Shown: positions 1 to 11,678 of the stretch, one piece after another
How positions within the stretch are numbered: position 1 is the first letter of the stretch
Layout of the letters: each line of letters opens with the position of its first letter
Assembly (NCBI GenBank): GCA_024663395.1
Contig: JANFAH010000003.1
Location: 744,001 to 808,000 of the forward strand
Direction: 5' to 3'
Origin: Pisolithus tinctorius
Taxonomy: Eukaryota; Basidiomycota; Agaricomycetes; Boletales; Pisolithaceae
DNA length: 64,000 bases
Program-made: the position numbers and the translations under genes
Notes under the pieces: generated by a model
What the model was told of the DNA's origin: nothing
The model's database searches: none
Seen by the model: the letters and a program-made list of their open reading frames with translations, nothing else

Positions 1-720
1 GAGTGCACACAGGGGGAAGCCAGTCCAGGGTTGGATCTATGAGGGAGATGATCAAGGATATTGACCACTTCTTTTCCCTTCAAATGGATGTGGAGTGGGC
101 CAAAGCACAAATGTGCAGGATGGATGTGCCAGGGTCAGGCCTGCTACAAAGAGTTCTATGCCAGGTTCAAGTCCCTAAAGGTACAGGGAGGCATCACCAA
201 TGAAATGGCTGGCTTCCTGCTGGAAAGCATGGTCCACCCTGCCATTGTAAAGGAAGCCCTAAGGAGGGGATGCAACCAGGGAAGTTATCTACAGATGACC
301 ATTGCATTCTGTGAAGTGGCCTTGGCCAGAGATTGTTTCAAGCTCCTCTATGGACATTACCCTGATGAATCCACCCCCTGCTCCTCCTCTTCCTATAGCT
401 GTCCCTCCTACTCTCCCTGCTTCACTCCTACCAGAACTCAACCCAGTCATGGCACCCCCATGGAAATTGGTGCCACCCAGTTCCCTTCTTGCCCTGTCCC
501 TGCCCACATCAAGTGCTTCAATTGTCAAGGCAACCACCACAAGCAAGACTGCCCTTGTGCCAAAGGCAAGGGTCATGTTGAACCCAACATATGAGAGGTC
601 ACCCAAGAAGTGCAGGAGACTGCTCTTAGGCAGATGATGTTTGAAGAAATGCAGGCCTTGTTCTATGACAAACAGATCAAAGAAATGAAGAGCCTGGGAA
701 AAGAGTTTGGCCAGTAGAGG
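1..720 (+). pseudogene. gag relic of the first gypsy element
   Basis: The sequence switches frame between about 3-200 and 61-594, so it is already broken. The 61-594 frame has a helical capsid-like segment and a Pro/Ser-rich linker. It ends in a zinc-knuckle-like motif (residues CFNC, then HH, then DC, near 510-555). The knuckle is one residue shorter than the usual C-x2-C-x4-H-x4-C, so it may no longer bind zinc. Gag would form the virus-like particle and bind the element RNA. The start lies at or before the window edge. Confidence 0.75.
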
Positions 721-759
721 ATTGGGTCTCCACTGGCTACATTTACAATAAGTTTTCTG

Positions 760-3700
760 TCTTAGGTGTTGATGATGTTTCTACTGAGCAGGATGTATTT
801 ATCTCAGAGACCACTGTACCATCTGAAGAGGCAACCCCAGTGGGAATGGCCACAGATGTAAAACTACCAGTGCTTAATTCCTCTTGCAATAAAAATTAAT
901 TCCAGTCAAAAAAGAAACCCTGAAAGTAAGGACTGTCAATCCAAATGTGGAGCTAGGGTTAGAAGTAGTGTTGGAGGGAAGAGAAAGGAAATGGGAGATA
1001 AAAGCACTGGTGGATTCCAGGGCAAACAATACTTTCCTGGATAAGAAATGGGTTGATGAAAATGACGTTCCCCTCATCAAACTAGGATGACCCATCTCTG
1101 TCCTAAATGTTGATAGAACCCCTAATGTTGCTGGGAATATTACACATGTCACCTCCCTTGTCATGAATTACCAGGGTCATTGAGAGTCTGTCTGGGCACA
1201 GGTTACCATGCTTGGAACTCATCCCCTCATCCTCAGGTACACCTGGTTCCAAAAACATAACCCTGAGGTGCACTGGGAGACTAAAAAGGTGAAGCTATTG
1301 CACTGCCTGTTAAGTACGGGAATTGTCCGGGTTGAGACCGGACCGGAGACCGAAGCAGGCGCGAGGCCGAGGGATCGGAGTCAGGGGTAAAGACGAAGGT
1401 ACAGATGAGTGGACTGGTTGGACTTAGCGACTGAAGGTACAGCGCTATTCCCTTGCGTGGATCTCAGTCCGAGTCCAAGGCCGAGGCGGGGTTATCAGGA
1501 GATACTTAGTTGATTTCAGACTGAGGTCTACAGGCCGAGTATCTACGAGTTTATATACTAGAAGTAACTATAGTACGGAGACCGGTAATGCCGGTCTCGC
1601 AAGGATTGCTAAGATGATTGGTAAGGCAAGTATTAGTAAGATATGACAAAGACGACGGAGACCGGGACAGAGTGGACCGGGGACATGACCGGGCAGGATT
1701 CAACCAAAATGACAGACACTGCAAAGCAGTGTCTACTGCGCTAGACCAACTGGAGATATGGGATTGGCGAGGCTGAGGCCGGACTGAGTGAGCGCGAGGC
1801 CGAGTCTGGCCGGAGTCGAGACATGGCTATGACACTGCCCTTGGGAATGTCATGACCTTTCCCTGAAGACAAGAAAGGAGAGGTTGGCTGAAGAACAAGA
1901 GGCTCAGGACATGGAGTATCTCTACCCAAAGCTTTGTTTGACCAGGGTCAGAACAGGAACCACAGAAGAACTCATGCCAAAGGAATACCACAAGTATCTC
2001 AAGGTGTTCTTGAAGGAGGAGTCAGAAAGAATGCCTCTCTGAAAACCATGGAACCATGCCATTGACCTGAAGGATACCTTCACCCCAAAGTGTGGACAGC
2101 TCATCCCCCTCTCTACTGAGGAACAAAAGGAGGTCTCAGACTTCCTCAAGGATCAGTTATGCAAAGGGTACATCCACCCCTCAAAGTCCCCACAGACCTC
2201 CACAGTGTTCTTTGTGCCAAGGAAAGATGGAAAGACACACATGGTACAGGATTACTGGTACCTCAACAAGCATATGGTCAAGAATGCATACTCCCTCCCT
2301 CTCATCTCCCAACTCATTGATAAACTCAAGGGTTGTAAACTCTTCACCAAAATGGACCTTCAGTGGTGATACAATAATGTTCATGTCAAGGAAGGTGACA
2401 AGTGGAAAGCTGCCTTGGTCACTCATAAAGGGGCCTATAAACCTCTGGTCATGTACTTCAGTCTCTGCAACTCCCCCTCCACCTTCCAGAACATGATGAA
2501 TGACAACTTTGGAGACATGGAGGATGTGCTGGTGGTTTATATTGATGATCTCATGATCTTCACTAGGACAGATGATGAAGCTGAACATGACAGAATTGTC
2601 CTTGAGGTTTTAAGGAGGTTGGAAGAAAATGACCTGTTCATCAAACTGGAGAAGTGCTTCTTCAAGCAGAAACAGGTGGAGTTCTTAGGCATGGTGGTAG
2701 GCACTGATGGGGTCAAAATGGATGAAAGTAAGGTCAAAGCCATAATGGAGTGGCTGACCCCAACAAAAGTTTGCTCAGTATGAGCCTTCCTGGGGTTAGC
2801 AAACTTCTACAGGCATTTCATCAAGGACTTCACCCAGATGGCTTGTCCCCTCAATGATCTGACCAGGAAGGATTAGCTTTGGACTTGGGGTCCCATGATA
2901 CCTTGAAACTCACATTCACAACTGCCCCCATCCTCACCTTTCCTGACCAAGATTGAGAGTTCTGTCTGGAAATGGATGTGTCAGATTTGCCACTGGTGCT
3001 GTTCTCTCCATGAAGTGTGAAGATGATCTTTGGTGACCTGTTGCCTATTACTCCTATTCTATGTCACCTCCTGAATGTAAATACTAGGTCTTTGATAAAG
3101 AAATGCTTGCTATCATCAATGCCCTGGAAACTTGGTGTCATTACCTGGAGGCCACTCCTTACCAGTTTGAAATCTGGACCAGCACCAGGCATGATGGGCC
3201 CAGTATCTCTCTCAGTTTGACTACAAGCTGGTATACAAACCTGGCCCATCCATGACCAAGGCCAATGTGCTGTCTCATCAGGAGGGTCATGAAAAAGGGG
3301 TAAAAGCAGACAATCAGGGTGTCACCCTCCTCAACCCTTCAAGGGTTACTTCCACCCTGGTGCTAGGAGAAGATACAGACCTGGTCTTGGCCTTGAAGTC
3401 AGCCTCTTTGGTTACTCAACCAGAAGGCTCTGTCCTTTGAGAAGGTCTCCATGTTTGCTTGGGGAGGGTCTATGTCCCTCCTGCCATTCATGTCCACTGT
3501 GTTGAGAAACACCATGATACTCCTGTAGCTGGCCATCTGGGTTGGAAAAAGACTCTGGAACTTGACTCTTGCAACTACATTTGGTCTGGAATGACTGTCT
3601 ATGTAAAAGAGTATGTGGCCACATGCCATTGTTGTCAAATGGCCAAGAGCTCAAGGGTTCCCCTGCTGGTAAACTCCTTCCAAACCCTGTTCCTGAGTAC

Positions 3701-4809
3701 CCATGGGCAGATGTTTTGGTTGACTTCATGGAACTACCTGAGGCTCAGGGCTTTGATAATGCCATGGTGGTGGTTGATAGGTTCTCCAAGGAGGTGGTGT
3801 TTGCACCAACTACCAAAGATTTCTCCTCTCTTCAGACTGCAGAGCTCTTCCATGATCATGTGTGGATTCAACATGGTCTCCCCTCTTCTATTATCTCTGA
3901 TTGGGGACCTCAGTTCACAAGTGCCTTCACTGAGAGCTCTGCAAAATGCTTGGGGTCAAGCCTAAGCTCTCCACTGCCTTCCACCCTCAGACTGATGGAC
4001 AAACTGAATGCCTCAACCAGGACCTCCAGCAGTACCTTCATCTCTTTGTAAATGACAGACAGGACTCCTGGCCTTCTTGGCTAAAGGTGGCCCAGTTTTC
4101 ATATAACAACAAGTGACAGGAGTCCACTGGGAAAATACCCTTTTTGGTTACCTGCTCTTATGTCCCACACATGGGTATTGAACCCTTCCTTTCCAAGGTG
4201 GAGGCTGCCACTGACCATGCTGTTGATTTTGCCAAGGTCCTTGAGGATACCAGGAGGGTGCTTGAGAGAACAGCAGACTGAATGAGGGCCAGTGCCAAGT
4301 CACACCACTCAGAGGCACTGGTTTACTCTGTTGGGGATATGGTCTGGCTGGAAACCTTGAGTATCACATTCTCTGGTCACCCCTCCCAGAAACTCACAGA
4401 ATGATGGATTGGCCCCTATGAGGTTATCTCACTCAAACTGAATGTGGTTGAGCTGAAACTTCCCAAAACCCTTAAAATCCATCTGGTGGCAAATGTTTCC
4501 AGGGTCAAGCCATACAAAGGACCACTAGAGGGACAGGTTGTCACTCACCCTGGACCAGTGGTGGGCCACAAGGGCAATGAAGAGTTTGAGGTTGACTATG
4601 TCACCAATTCTCACCTCAAAGGAAACAAACTTGAGTACCTGGTGCATTGGAAGGGGTACCATGATGAGGATTGCACTTGGGAACCCAAGTCTGCCTTGAA
4701 GTCTGCTCCTGATGCCATGAAAGACTTCTACTGTCATCACCCTCTGCCCCTCAAAAACTCCATGGCATGGATTCCTCTCTCTTCACTTCCCTTTTCCATG
4801 CCCTCATGA
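760..4809 (+). pseudogene. pol relic: protease, RT, RNase H, integrase, chromodomain
   Basis: A protease-like ALVDSRA stands near 1003, where the family has DSGA. RT homology starts near 1940 and includes the YIDD catalytic box at 2538-2549. In-frame TGA codons occur near 2040 and 2368. RNase H remnants lie at about 2930-3250. The integrase follows at 3459-4060 with a zinc-binding segment (HHDTPVAGHLGW, CHCC) and a core in shifted frames. At the C-terminus (about 4570-4740) a chromodomain is clear: EFEVDYV, then EYLVHWKGY, then CTWEP. Such chromodomains direct integration to heterochromatin in this family. The solo LTR at 1308-1834 splits the coding region between protease and RT. Not functional. 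Confidence 0.88.
1308..1834 (-). mobile_element. solo LTR, gypsy family A
   Basis: This 527-bp sequence starts with TGTTAAG and ends with ATGACA. It is flanked by the 5-bp target duplication CTGCC (1303-1307 and 1835-1839). It matches in reverse the LTRs at 18609-19129 and 31487-32003, and matches 60100-60608 directly. The TATA box reads on the minus strand (TATATAAA complement near 1550). It keeps many CpG sites that the surrounding gypsy element has lost, so it is a younger insertion. Solo LTRs arise by LTR-LTR recombination. Confidence 0.95.
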
Positions 4810-4870
4810 ATTACACTGCCACTGTCCCTACCTTCAATCACCTGGAAGTTAATTTCTAAGGAGGGGATAG

Positions 4871-5212
4871 TGTTATGATATGTACACTTTTCCTTTTTCA
4901 TCTTATCTAATCTCTTATCTTATCTTGTCTCCTCAGGCTCAGTCCAGACTCAGGTCTAGACCTTGCCTCACTGTTACCATATGCCTCCCTTCTAGTACAT
5001 TCCACTCCACTACGATATCATCATGACATCACTCATACCTCATGTATTGTACTATAAGTATTGTTGGTCAAACTAGCTCCAAGCTAGTTCATTTGGGTCT
5101 ACAAGATCTAAAGCTGCCTGCTTCTAAGCCACTTCCTCTCCTCTTCTCTTTCTTCTTTCTTTTGGTTCTTGGTGTGAGCCTACAACAAACCTTGTTGTTA
5201 GGTCTTGTCACA
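4871..5212 (+). repeat. putative 3' LTR of the first gypsy element
   Basis: A purine-rich tract (AAGGAGGGGATAG, 4858-4870) directly precedes TGTTATGA. The segment ends at TTGTCACA (5212). The TG...CA ends and the position just after the chromodomain fit a 3' LTR. The partner LTR is outside the window, so the right border is a best guess. Confidence 0.5.
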
Positions 5213-6180
5213 CCTTGAGCCAGCCTAGAAAACTGTCACAACTATGCTGGCAGCTCAGTGCTAGGCAGGGGAAAGGGAAGGGGTCATGTCAATGTTGTTA
5301 TTCCTGTTTGCTCTCTCTCTAACTTGTGGGGCTTCAAAATTGTTATTTTTCCTGTTGACAATGACAGGTATGTATATGAGTCACTACAAGTGGAGTATGT
5401 AACTATGACCTAAGTGACATCAAAAGTGAAAAGAGCAACAGGAAATGATGGGAATTAGCTGAGATCAACATAATGATGGTCAGGAGGCCAGTATAGTGTT
5501 AGCAATCAAAAGAGCAACTAATGTAAATGAAGTGAAAGTGATCCAAATGGAAGTGAACAAGAAGACAATGAAAGTGACAGTAAAGTGCTTACATAACTGA
5601 CAGCATGAACCTTGGGAGCACCAGTGAGCAAGTACAGGTGGCCCAAAACCTGTCACAAGTGTCAGACCTTTGTCACAATGGCCAAGGGGAGTGTCTAGAG
5701 GTCACACAATGACAGGGGAAGTGTCTAGAGGTCACACAATGACAGGGGAAGTGAGTCAACTGAAAAGGAGGGAGTATTGGGCAATCTAGAGCATAGAGGG
5801 TGTCAAAGATGCTTGAGAGGGGTTGCATTTGCATTGCTTTTGTCACAATGCCTATAGATGCTTAGTAGACTCCCTATTGACACTATACCCACACTCCTAG
5901 TGTAGGGAGCTCACCACAACACACACCACAAAACACAACCACTACAAATCACTGAGCCTCACCTTCTAGTTTCAACAGTCCAGAATCCCTTGGGACAAGC
6001 AATTCATTCCCTTCACTTATTTGTTGTTATCTAAGCCATCTAGCTCATATTATACAGCTACTTGGACTTTCCTTATGACTGGAGCCCACTGCAAGGGATT
6101 CTGCTGTTGCTTCCAGAAGGTCACTCAGGCACACTGCTGAATGCACTGAATGAGAAAATTTATGCCTTCACTTTTGCAAC
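5213..6180. other. no gene recognised; short tandem repeat inside
   Basis: No supported coding region. At 5690-5755 a unit of about 30 bp (TGTCTAGAGGTCACACAATG plus ACAGGGGAAG) occurs twice in tandem, with a partial third copy before it. The stretch 5860-6180 may be LTR or leader sequence of the gag-bearing relic that follows, but no LTR pair can be shown. Confidence 0.4.
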
Positions 6181-7080
6181 TTGAATCTGTCAGAAGATTA
6201 TAACTTGTTTTGCCCTGTTTCACCCATAACACAGAATCATGCACAATTATCTGCTGACATCCCATGGGTACTACCCATGATCACTCCCCCTGATATTTTG
6301 GCAGATTGGATATCTGTTGTGTCAGATCACCTGGATCTCACTGCCCCTGATTTTCTTGGTGGCTTTATCCACTTGACTTGCTGAAGACCCAAAACCCCAC
6401 CATCATGTTTAACACCCATCACACCATCTGATTCATCATCACAGATGCCCTCTTTTTCCTGTCTCTTTGACACCTCCAAATCTATACCCAGAATCCCATC
6501 TACATCTGCCACACTGTTGCAACCACTCACATGGTCACAGACCACCCATCAGCCAATTAGTAACCTGCCAACACTCCCATCAGTTCACTCATGCATGATA
6601 CCACCTGCTCTGCATCTGCAGCCAATACCTGCTCCTCCCATTACCAATCTGGCACTGCTGCCACAAGTAAACCCATCAATGGCCAATCCCCAATTTCAGA
6701 TGCCACTCTGTGGTACACAGAATTCACCTAAATTTAGCAGAGATTCCCCCATGCAGCTTCCACACTACCTCAAAGACATCAACTTCCTCAGTATTCTCAC
6801 TGCTCTTGATAACCATGGAAAGATCAGAGCTGCAATCTGCTATGCTGACCTCAAAGAAGCTGAGGTCTGGCAGACACTTCCAGAAGCCACTCCCATGGCC
6901 AATGACTGGGATGCCTTTGTAGTCACTGTCAAGGGTTTGTACCCTGGCTGCAAAGGTGACAACCACTACTGCCATGCAGATTTGCAGTACCTCATTGAAG
7001 AATATTCCACCCAGATGACCCTTACCCACTTGCAGAAGTCATCTGAGCTGCCAAATTACTCATATATTACAGCTATCTGA
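6181..7080 (+). pseudogene. gag-like fragment of another gypsy element
   Basis: The 6445-7080 frame has a Pro/Ser-rich N-terminal part. A capsid-type block follows: PKFSRDSP, then LKDINFLSILT, KIRAAICYADL, EAEVWQTLPEA, WDAFVVTVKGLYPG and ADLQYLIEEY. This pattern is common in gag of basidiomycete Ty3/gypsy elements. The 6181-6384 frame ends in a stop just upstream and probably belongs to the same gene. No zinc knuckle or pol follows, so the copy is truncated near 7080. The assignment rests on remembered family pattern, not on a search. Confidence 0.65.
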
Positions 7081-7656
7081 CCATTTTGTTGATTACTGTT
7101 TGTACCTACTACATGGATTGGGGTGTGTGGCATGAATGCTGCCACCTTATATTGCAGCTGACAAGAACAGGGGTCACAGTGCAGGTAAGATGTCACTACC
7201 CAAGAGGCCAGGAGGATAACAATGTGGTGCCTCCTTTGATCAGTGTCTGATGAACAGGGATCACTGGGTGAGTAAGCTGTCCCTATCTGAATGGTGAGGC
7301 CCTTGATCAGTGGGAGTGGTGGTGGCATTGGGGGTTTTGGGGGTGAGTATGTGTGCACTCCTTACTCCCAATCTGTTTCTGATTTGATGGTGATGGATGT
7401 CAGGTCCAATGTGTTTGTGAGGGGCTCTGTGCTTGGGGTTTGTCAGTGGGTGGTTTTTGCTGAATCAGATGGTGGTCATCTGCAGATGGGTGATGACAAT
7501 GACATGCATTTGGGGGTTGGGGTGGAGTTGTGGCTTGCATAAAAAGACAGGGGGGGGAGGTAGGCATCCATTGGGCAGACAGTGATGTCTATGATGACTG
7601 TCTTTGGCTTCTTTGCATGATCCAGTGGCCAGCAACTGCAGTCATCAAGGCCTGAG
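7081..7656. other. no gene recognised
   Basis: Short open frames exist on both strands but show no motif or coherent domain. The plus-strand piece 7291-7542 is Gly/Val-rich low-complexity sequence. The stretch probably holds decayed repeat DNA joining the gag fragment to the relic at 7657. Confidence 0.4.
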
Positions 7657-8690
7657 GTGACCACAAAGATGTACCATTGTTTGTATGACACTACAGTCCA
7701 GTGTACATCTGGTGCAGTCTTTCCTGTGCAGCTTTGGGTGTACAGTCCATTCAATGATACTGTCCATGCTGATGATACCATTGCCTTTATGGTGGCTAGA
7801 ACATACATCCCTATGTCTATCCCTAAGGATTCTATCTTATTGGAGGCCTCAGATGTGATTCCACTCCCAGGAGATCCTACCAGTGATGAGTATGAAGTGG
7901 CACTACCTGACTGTCCTTGCGTGTTCATCTTTGGATTGGGGGTTGTTAGCTCATGGGTCATCACACTTCCTGATGGGGTGTCAAAAGCATTTTCTGTCAC
8001 AGCATCTGATTATGTGCACAATGCCAACATGACAACAACTGTTGTGTGAGTAGTGATTTGAAGTCACCCTTGCTGTCTGCTGATGTTTCCCAAATGGGTA
8101 GTTGTATGTTTGACAGTTCACATCCCCAGTGGAGTAGGACCCCTCTTCCTAACCAGAACTCAATGGTTCACTATTCAGGCCAATTCAGTGGTGTGGCTAC
8201 AGGTGGGGGGATTGCAGTTGAGTTGAAGAACATTACTCTCAATGTGGGTGGTTAAGATTATGGTATGAATGCGACAGCAGCTGGGGGGGGGGCAAAGAAA
8301 CACAAGTTCATGTTGAAGTTTTCTCAAGAGTATGATACACTTTTCTGTTGTTTTTTGTGTGCTCAATTGTTTAGCTGGGCAGGTGGTGCTATTGGTTGTC
8401 AGGAGATGTTGTCACTGGCAATTTGGTGTGTGAATTGTGTAACTGGTATGCAGCTTTGGATTTCATGGATTACATATTTCTCTAGGGAGACAAATGTCAC
8501 ACTGTTGGCCAGTGTGACAGCCACAGGTTCAGTTGCAGGGGGTTTGCAGGCCTCTGCAAGCATTGGAGAGCCTGCTCTTGCAGGAACACCAATCATTGGC
8601 AATGCAAACATGGCCACAGAGGCTGGGGAGTCTGAGGGGGTCTTGGCTGTTTTGAAGGGGAAGGGGAAGGGAAGGTGGATGTGACATTTG
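7657..8690 (+). pseudogene. unrecognised basidiomycete protein relic, possibly OB-fold-like
   Basis: Three consecutive plus-strand frames (7657-8049, 8046-8255, 8265-8684) read as one broken protein. The first part has DDTIAFMVARTYIPMS, LLEASDVIPLPGDP and an F-x-G-x-G-VVSSW stretch. The second has the pattern SHPQWSRTPLPNQNS followed by HYSGQFSGV, which resembles a beta-rich nucleic-acid-binding fold. I recall similar uncharacterised Agaricomycete proteins with these motifs but cannot name a family. An OB-fold or RPA-like role is a guess only. A stop and a frameshift break it. The nearest element with a possible use for a single-strand-binding protein is the Helitron at 11679, but the Tc1 element and unassigned sequence lie between. 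Confidence 0.4.
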
Positions 8691-9130
8691 ACCTCATCAC
8701 ACTGAATTCACATATGGCATGGATAGACCATAGGGCTGATGTTGGTGATGGCTTTTCAACTTTATTAAGAATGTCGATGTACCAATGGCAAAAAAGGGTT
8801 CTTAGCTTTGGCTGGGGTCTTGGTCTGTCACAGGATCAATGCCTTACACAACTCTCCAAAATATACAAACAGATTCCCTTGGGCATCAAAAACAGTTTTC
8901 ATTGCCATCCATCAATTGTCCTTAGTATTTACACAAAGCACATGCTCTCTGCATATTCCATGATCTGGATTTGTGTAAAGAGAAACTATAGGTAGGCATT
9001 AATCAACTTCATTGCCTGTGAATCCAAGCATTCTATTGAAATTTTAGTGCTGCTGCTCTTGCCGATGGGGAGGCCTTACCTGGAGACTCCAAGACATTGA
9101 TTAATGTTTGCCTCAGTGAGTATTCCTTCC
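8691..9130 (+). other. short open frame, unrecognised
   Basis: A plus-strand frame (8675-8995, about 106 residues) contains HMAWIDHRADVGDGFSTLL and ends at a stop. I recognise no family. It may be a 3' continuation of the 7657-8690 relic in another frame. The rest of the stretch has no supported feature. Confidence 0.25.
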
Positions 9131-9136
9131 TCTACC

Positions 9137-9742
9137 TCAGGAAGTGTTGTTGCAATGAATTGTCAGTGGTGTCTTTGGAGGTTGAACTTGGGCCCCATGA
9201 ACATGGACACAGGTGGCTGACAGGGATGGACTGGGGCCCCTACACAAAAGAGTGCCAACTGCCATGTTGTTGAAGATGATGTACCCCAGCCTTGGCACCC
9301 ATCCTTGGTCACACTGGAGCACCATTCCTGCAAAGAAGACCAGCACTGCTGCCAAGGGCTGTCTTACCTCAGCTTGGGGTGCCTTCAGCATGCAATGAAT
9401 GGTGTGAGTTGCCTGTTGGTTGAAGGGGGATGTTTCCTGAACTTTCTCCCAGAGAATGAGTGTCACTGGCATGTTGTTAATTAGTCAGCAATTGACATTT
9501 GTGGTCACATCATGGGACATTAATGGGCCTGTGCATGGCTTCACAGTGGTTTCAGCATTCACTTTTTTTTGGGGGGGTGGGGAGCATACCAAAATGAGGT
9601 TATGGAGACACCTGCCATGTGTGTGCCAATATGTGGTGATGTCATCAAAGTCTTCATTGAGGACCATCAGGATCCTTTGCTGGGTGGTATGGTTAATTTC
9701 CATGGCCTCAACCATCTCAGGTGTCAGATCTGGAGCCTCCAT
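9137..9742 (-). pseudogene. unrecognised minus-strand coding relic
   Basis: Two adjacent minus-strand frames (9742-9485 and 9472-9137) read in one direction and may be one broken gene. The first begins MEAPDLTPEMVEAMEIN and the second contains LAAVLVFFAGMVLQCDQGW. There is no motif I can assign. A run of G (about 9569-9582) lies at the frame break. It is listed because the two frames are consecutive and plausibly coding, but it could be chance. Confidence 0.25.
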
Positions 9743-9945
9743 CAGTAAGTGTTAAGGGGGTTACCATGACCTTACACCTGTTGGGAACACATCACAGCAT
9801 CAGGTAGGTTTGAATCCTTTCTTCCACCAGCACCATTGCCTTTACAGCCTGATTCTTTCACCTGCCACTTATCATCTATTTTATACCACATGTTGGGCTT
9901 ATAGTCCCCAATCTATGGTTCTTAGGGGGTTGGAGTCCACTCCTA

Positions 9946-11532
9946 CAGTGGCTCAAAAAATTGTCCCAATGTTGGGTGATTGTGGAGAGAGTTGAGATTT
10001 ATGAGAGAGCCAATAGGAATGAGTTCAAACTCCTGCAGGACCAAAAATACTACTAACTGTTTCCTTGACAATGAGGGCTTGCTTATGTAATTTGGCTGAC
10101 ATGTCACCAAGGTATAACCATTTTAAAATGACATGTCATTGGGACACTTTTTTGAGCATGATGTTGTCAGTCATTATTTAGTAAATAACATAAAAGTTTG
10201 ACAACTTCTGAGGGATTTTGTGCCTCAACCCTGACTAATTATGTAATGTACATAATCCTGAGCCTTAAAAATGGCTTGGGTCCCACTCAGCTAACCTTAC
10301 TTCACTATGAAATGCATTTTTGCCTCTGCCAGAGAAAATATCCATCTTCTTTCTGAATCTGGCCTTTCTGCTCATCAAATCTCCTCTACAACTGGTCAGC
10401 AGAGCTCTATTGTGGCCAGGATCATCAAAGAGTTCCAGCTAGATTAAGGAAAACCTCAAACTAGGACATCCTTACCAGCCTTCTTCTCCTGGCAGAGGAG
10501 AATAGTCTCTAGTATGACCTCTGGAGGAGCTGAAAATGCTGTCCAGGCTACTGATATAATGTTTGTGGCCCTTTCCTCTCCTGCCACTTCCCAAACTGTT
10601 TGCAGTGTACTCAATTCTGCGTTCCTGAACACTGTAGTCAAGCTGGAGAATTATCCTGCAAACACTTCCCTCCCATTTTCCACACAAATTTCCTTCCATC
10701 TGGTCCAATACTATTGATCTTGGGCTCAACTGACCAGATGACCCCAGTGCAGTCATCCACAGTCTAGTTTTGGTGCTTAAGAGCAAAGGCAAGTCACTGT
10801 TGTGTATGCTTGCAAGACAAGAGTGGCATCTCCTGCTTGACAATCACCTTCAGGGATGCAGAATTGTGCACACTGCAAACAGTTTGGGAAGTGGCAGGAG
10901 AGGAAAGGGCCACAAACATTATATCAGTAGCCTGGACAGCATTTTCAGCTGTTCCAGAGGTCATACTAGAGACTATTCTCCTCTGCCAGGAGAAGAAGGC
11001 TGGTAAGGATGTCCTAGTTTGAGGTTTTCCTTAATCTATCTGGAACTCTTTGATGATCCTGGCCACAATAGAGCTCTGCTGACCAGTTGTAGAGGAGATT
11101 TGAGGAGCAGAAAGGCCAGATTCAGAAAGAAGGTGGATATTTGCTCTAGCAGAGGCAAAAATGCATTTCATGGTGAAGTAGGGTTAGCTGAGTGGAACCC
11201 AAGCCATTTTTAAGGCTCAGGATTATGTACATTACATAATCAGTCAGGATTGAAGCACAAAATCCCTCAGATGTTGTCAAATCTTTATGTTATTTACTAA
11301 ATAATGACTGACAACATCATGCTCAAAAAAGTGTCCCAATGACATGTCATTTTAAAATGATCATATCTTGGTGCCATGTCAGCCGAATTACATAAGCAAG
11401 CCCTTGTTGTCAAGGCAACAGTTAGTACTACCTTTGGTCCTGCGGGAGTTTGAACTGATTCCTATTGGCTCTCTCATAAATCTCAACTCTTTCCAAATCC
11501 ACCCAACATTGAGACACTTTTTTGAGCCACTG
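9946..11532. mobile_element. Tc1/mariner-derived element with about 700-bp terminal inverted repeats (copy 1)
   Basis: The 1587-bp unit starts with CAGTGGCTCAAAAAA and ends with its inverse, between TA dinucleotides (9944-9945, 11533-11534). TA duplication is the Tc1/mariner signature. The arms (9946-10645 and 10833-11532) are near-identical inverted copies around a loop of about 187 bp. The terminal motif recurs inverted about 190 bp inside each arm (GGGACACTTTTTTGAGC). The loop translates, on the minus strand here, to a Tc1 transposase signature: DDCTGVIWSVEPKINSIG, then FVWKM. The rest of the transposase is missing or turned into the arms. Copies 2 and 3 lie at 20088 and 62698. Confidence 0.88.
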
Positions 11533-11678
11533 TATTTTTTGAGACAGTTGGGTTTCATTATCACTCAGGTTGTATTGCTGCTGGCCTTGGCCCACAGCTC
11601 CTAGGTTTCTGGGCAGGCATGAACTCCTGGTATAAAATTATGGCTGCTGTGGGTTAGTCCATCCCCAACCAGCCCTCA

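Larger units (their letters stand above)
1..5212 (+). mobile_element. Ty3/gypsy (chromovirus-type) retrotransposon, decayed, 5' end outside window
   Basis: Relics run in the order gag (zinc knuckle), protease, reverse transcriptase, RNase H, integrase and chromodomain, followed by a purine-rich tract and an LTR-like end. This is the canonical Ty3/gypsy chromodomain order. The reading frame is broken by many stops and frameshifts and by a foreign solo LTR at 1308-1834. The 5' LTR lies upstream of the window. CpG is nearly absent, as expected for an old copy. Confidence 0.9.

Noticed and set aside
8265..8684. Membrane protein suggested by Trp/Gly-rich residues
   Set aside because: It overlaps and continues the 7657 relic in frame order and has no convincing hydrophobic segment. 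Taken as part of that relic.
10456..11022. Several near-identical 60-70 residue ORFs repeated at 10456-11022, 20598-20859 and 63208-63774
   Set aside because: They are mirror frames in the inverted arms of the palindromic Tc1 element. The transposase-like reading is confined to the loop and its edges.
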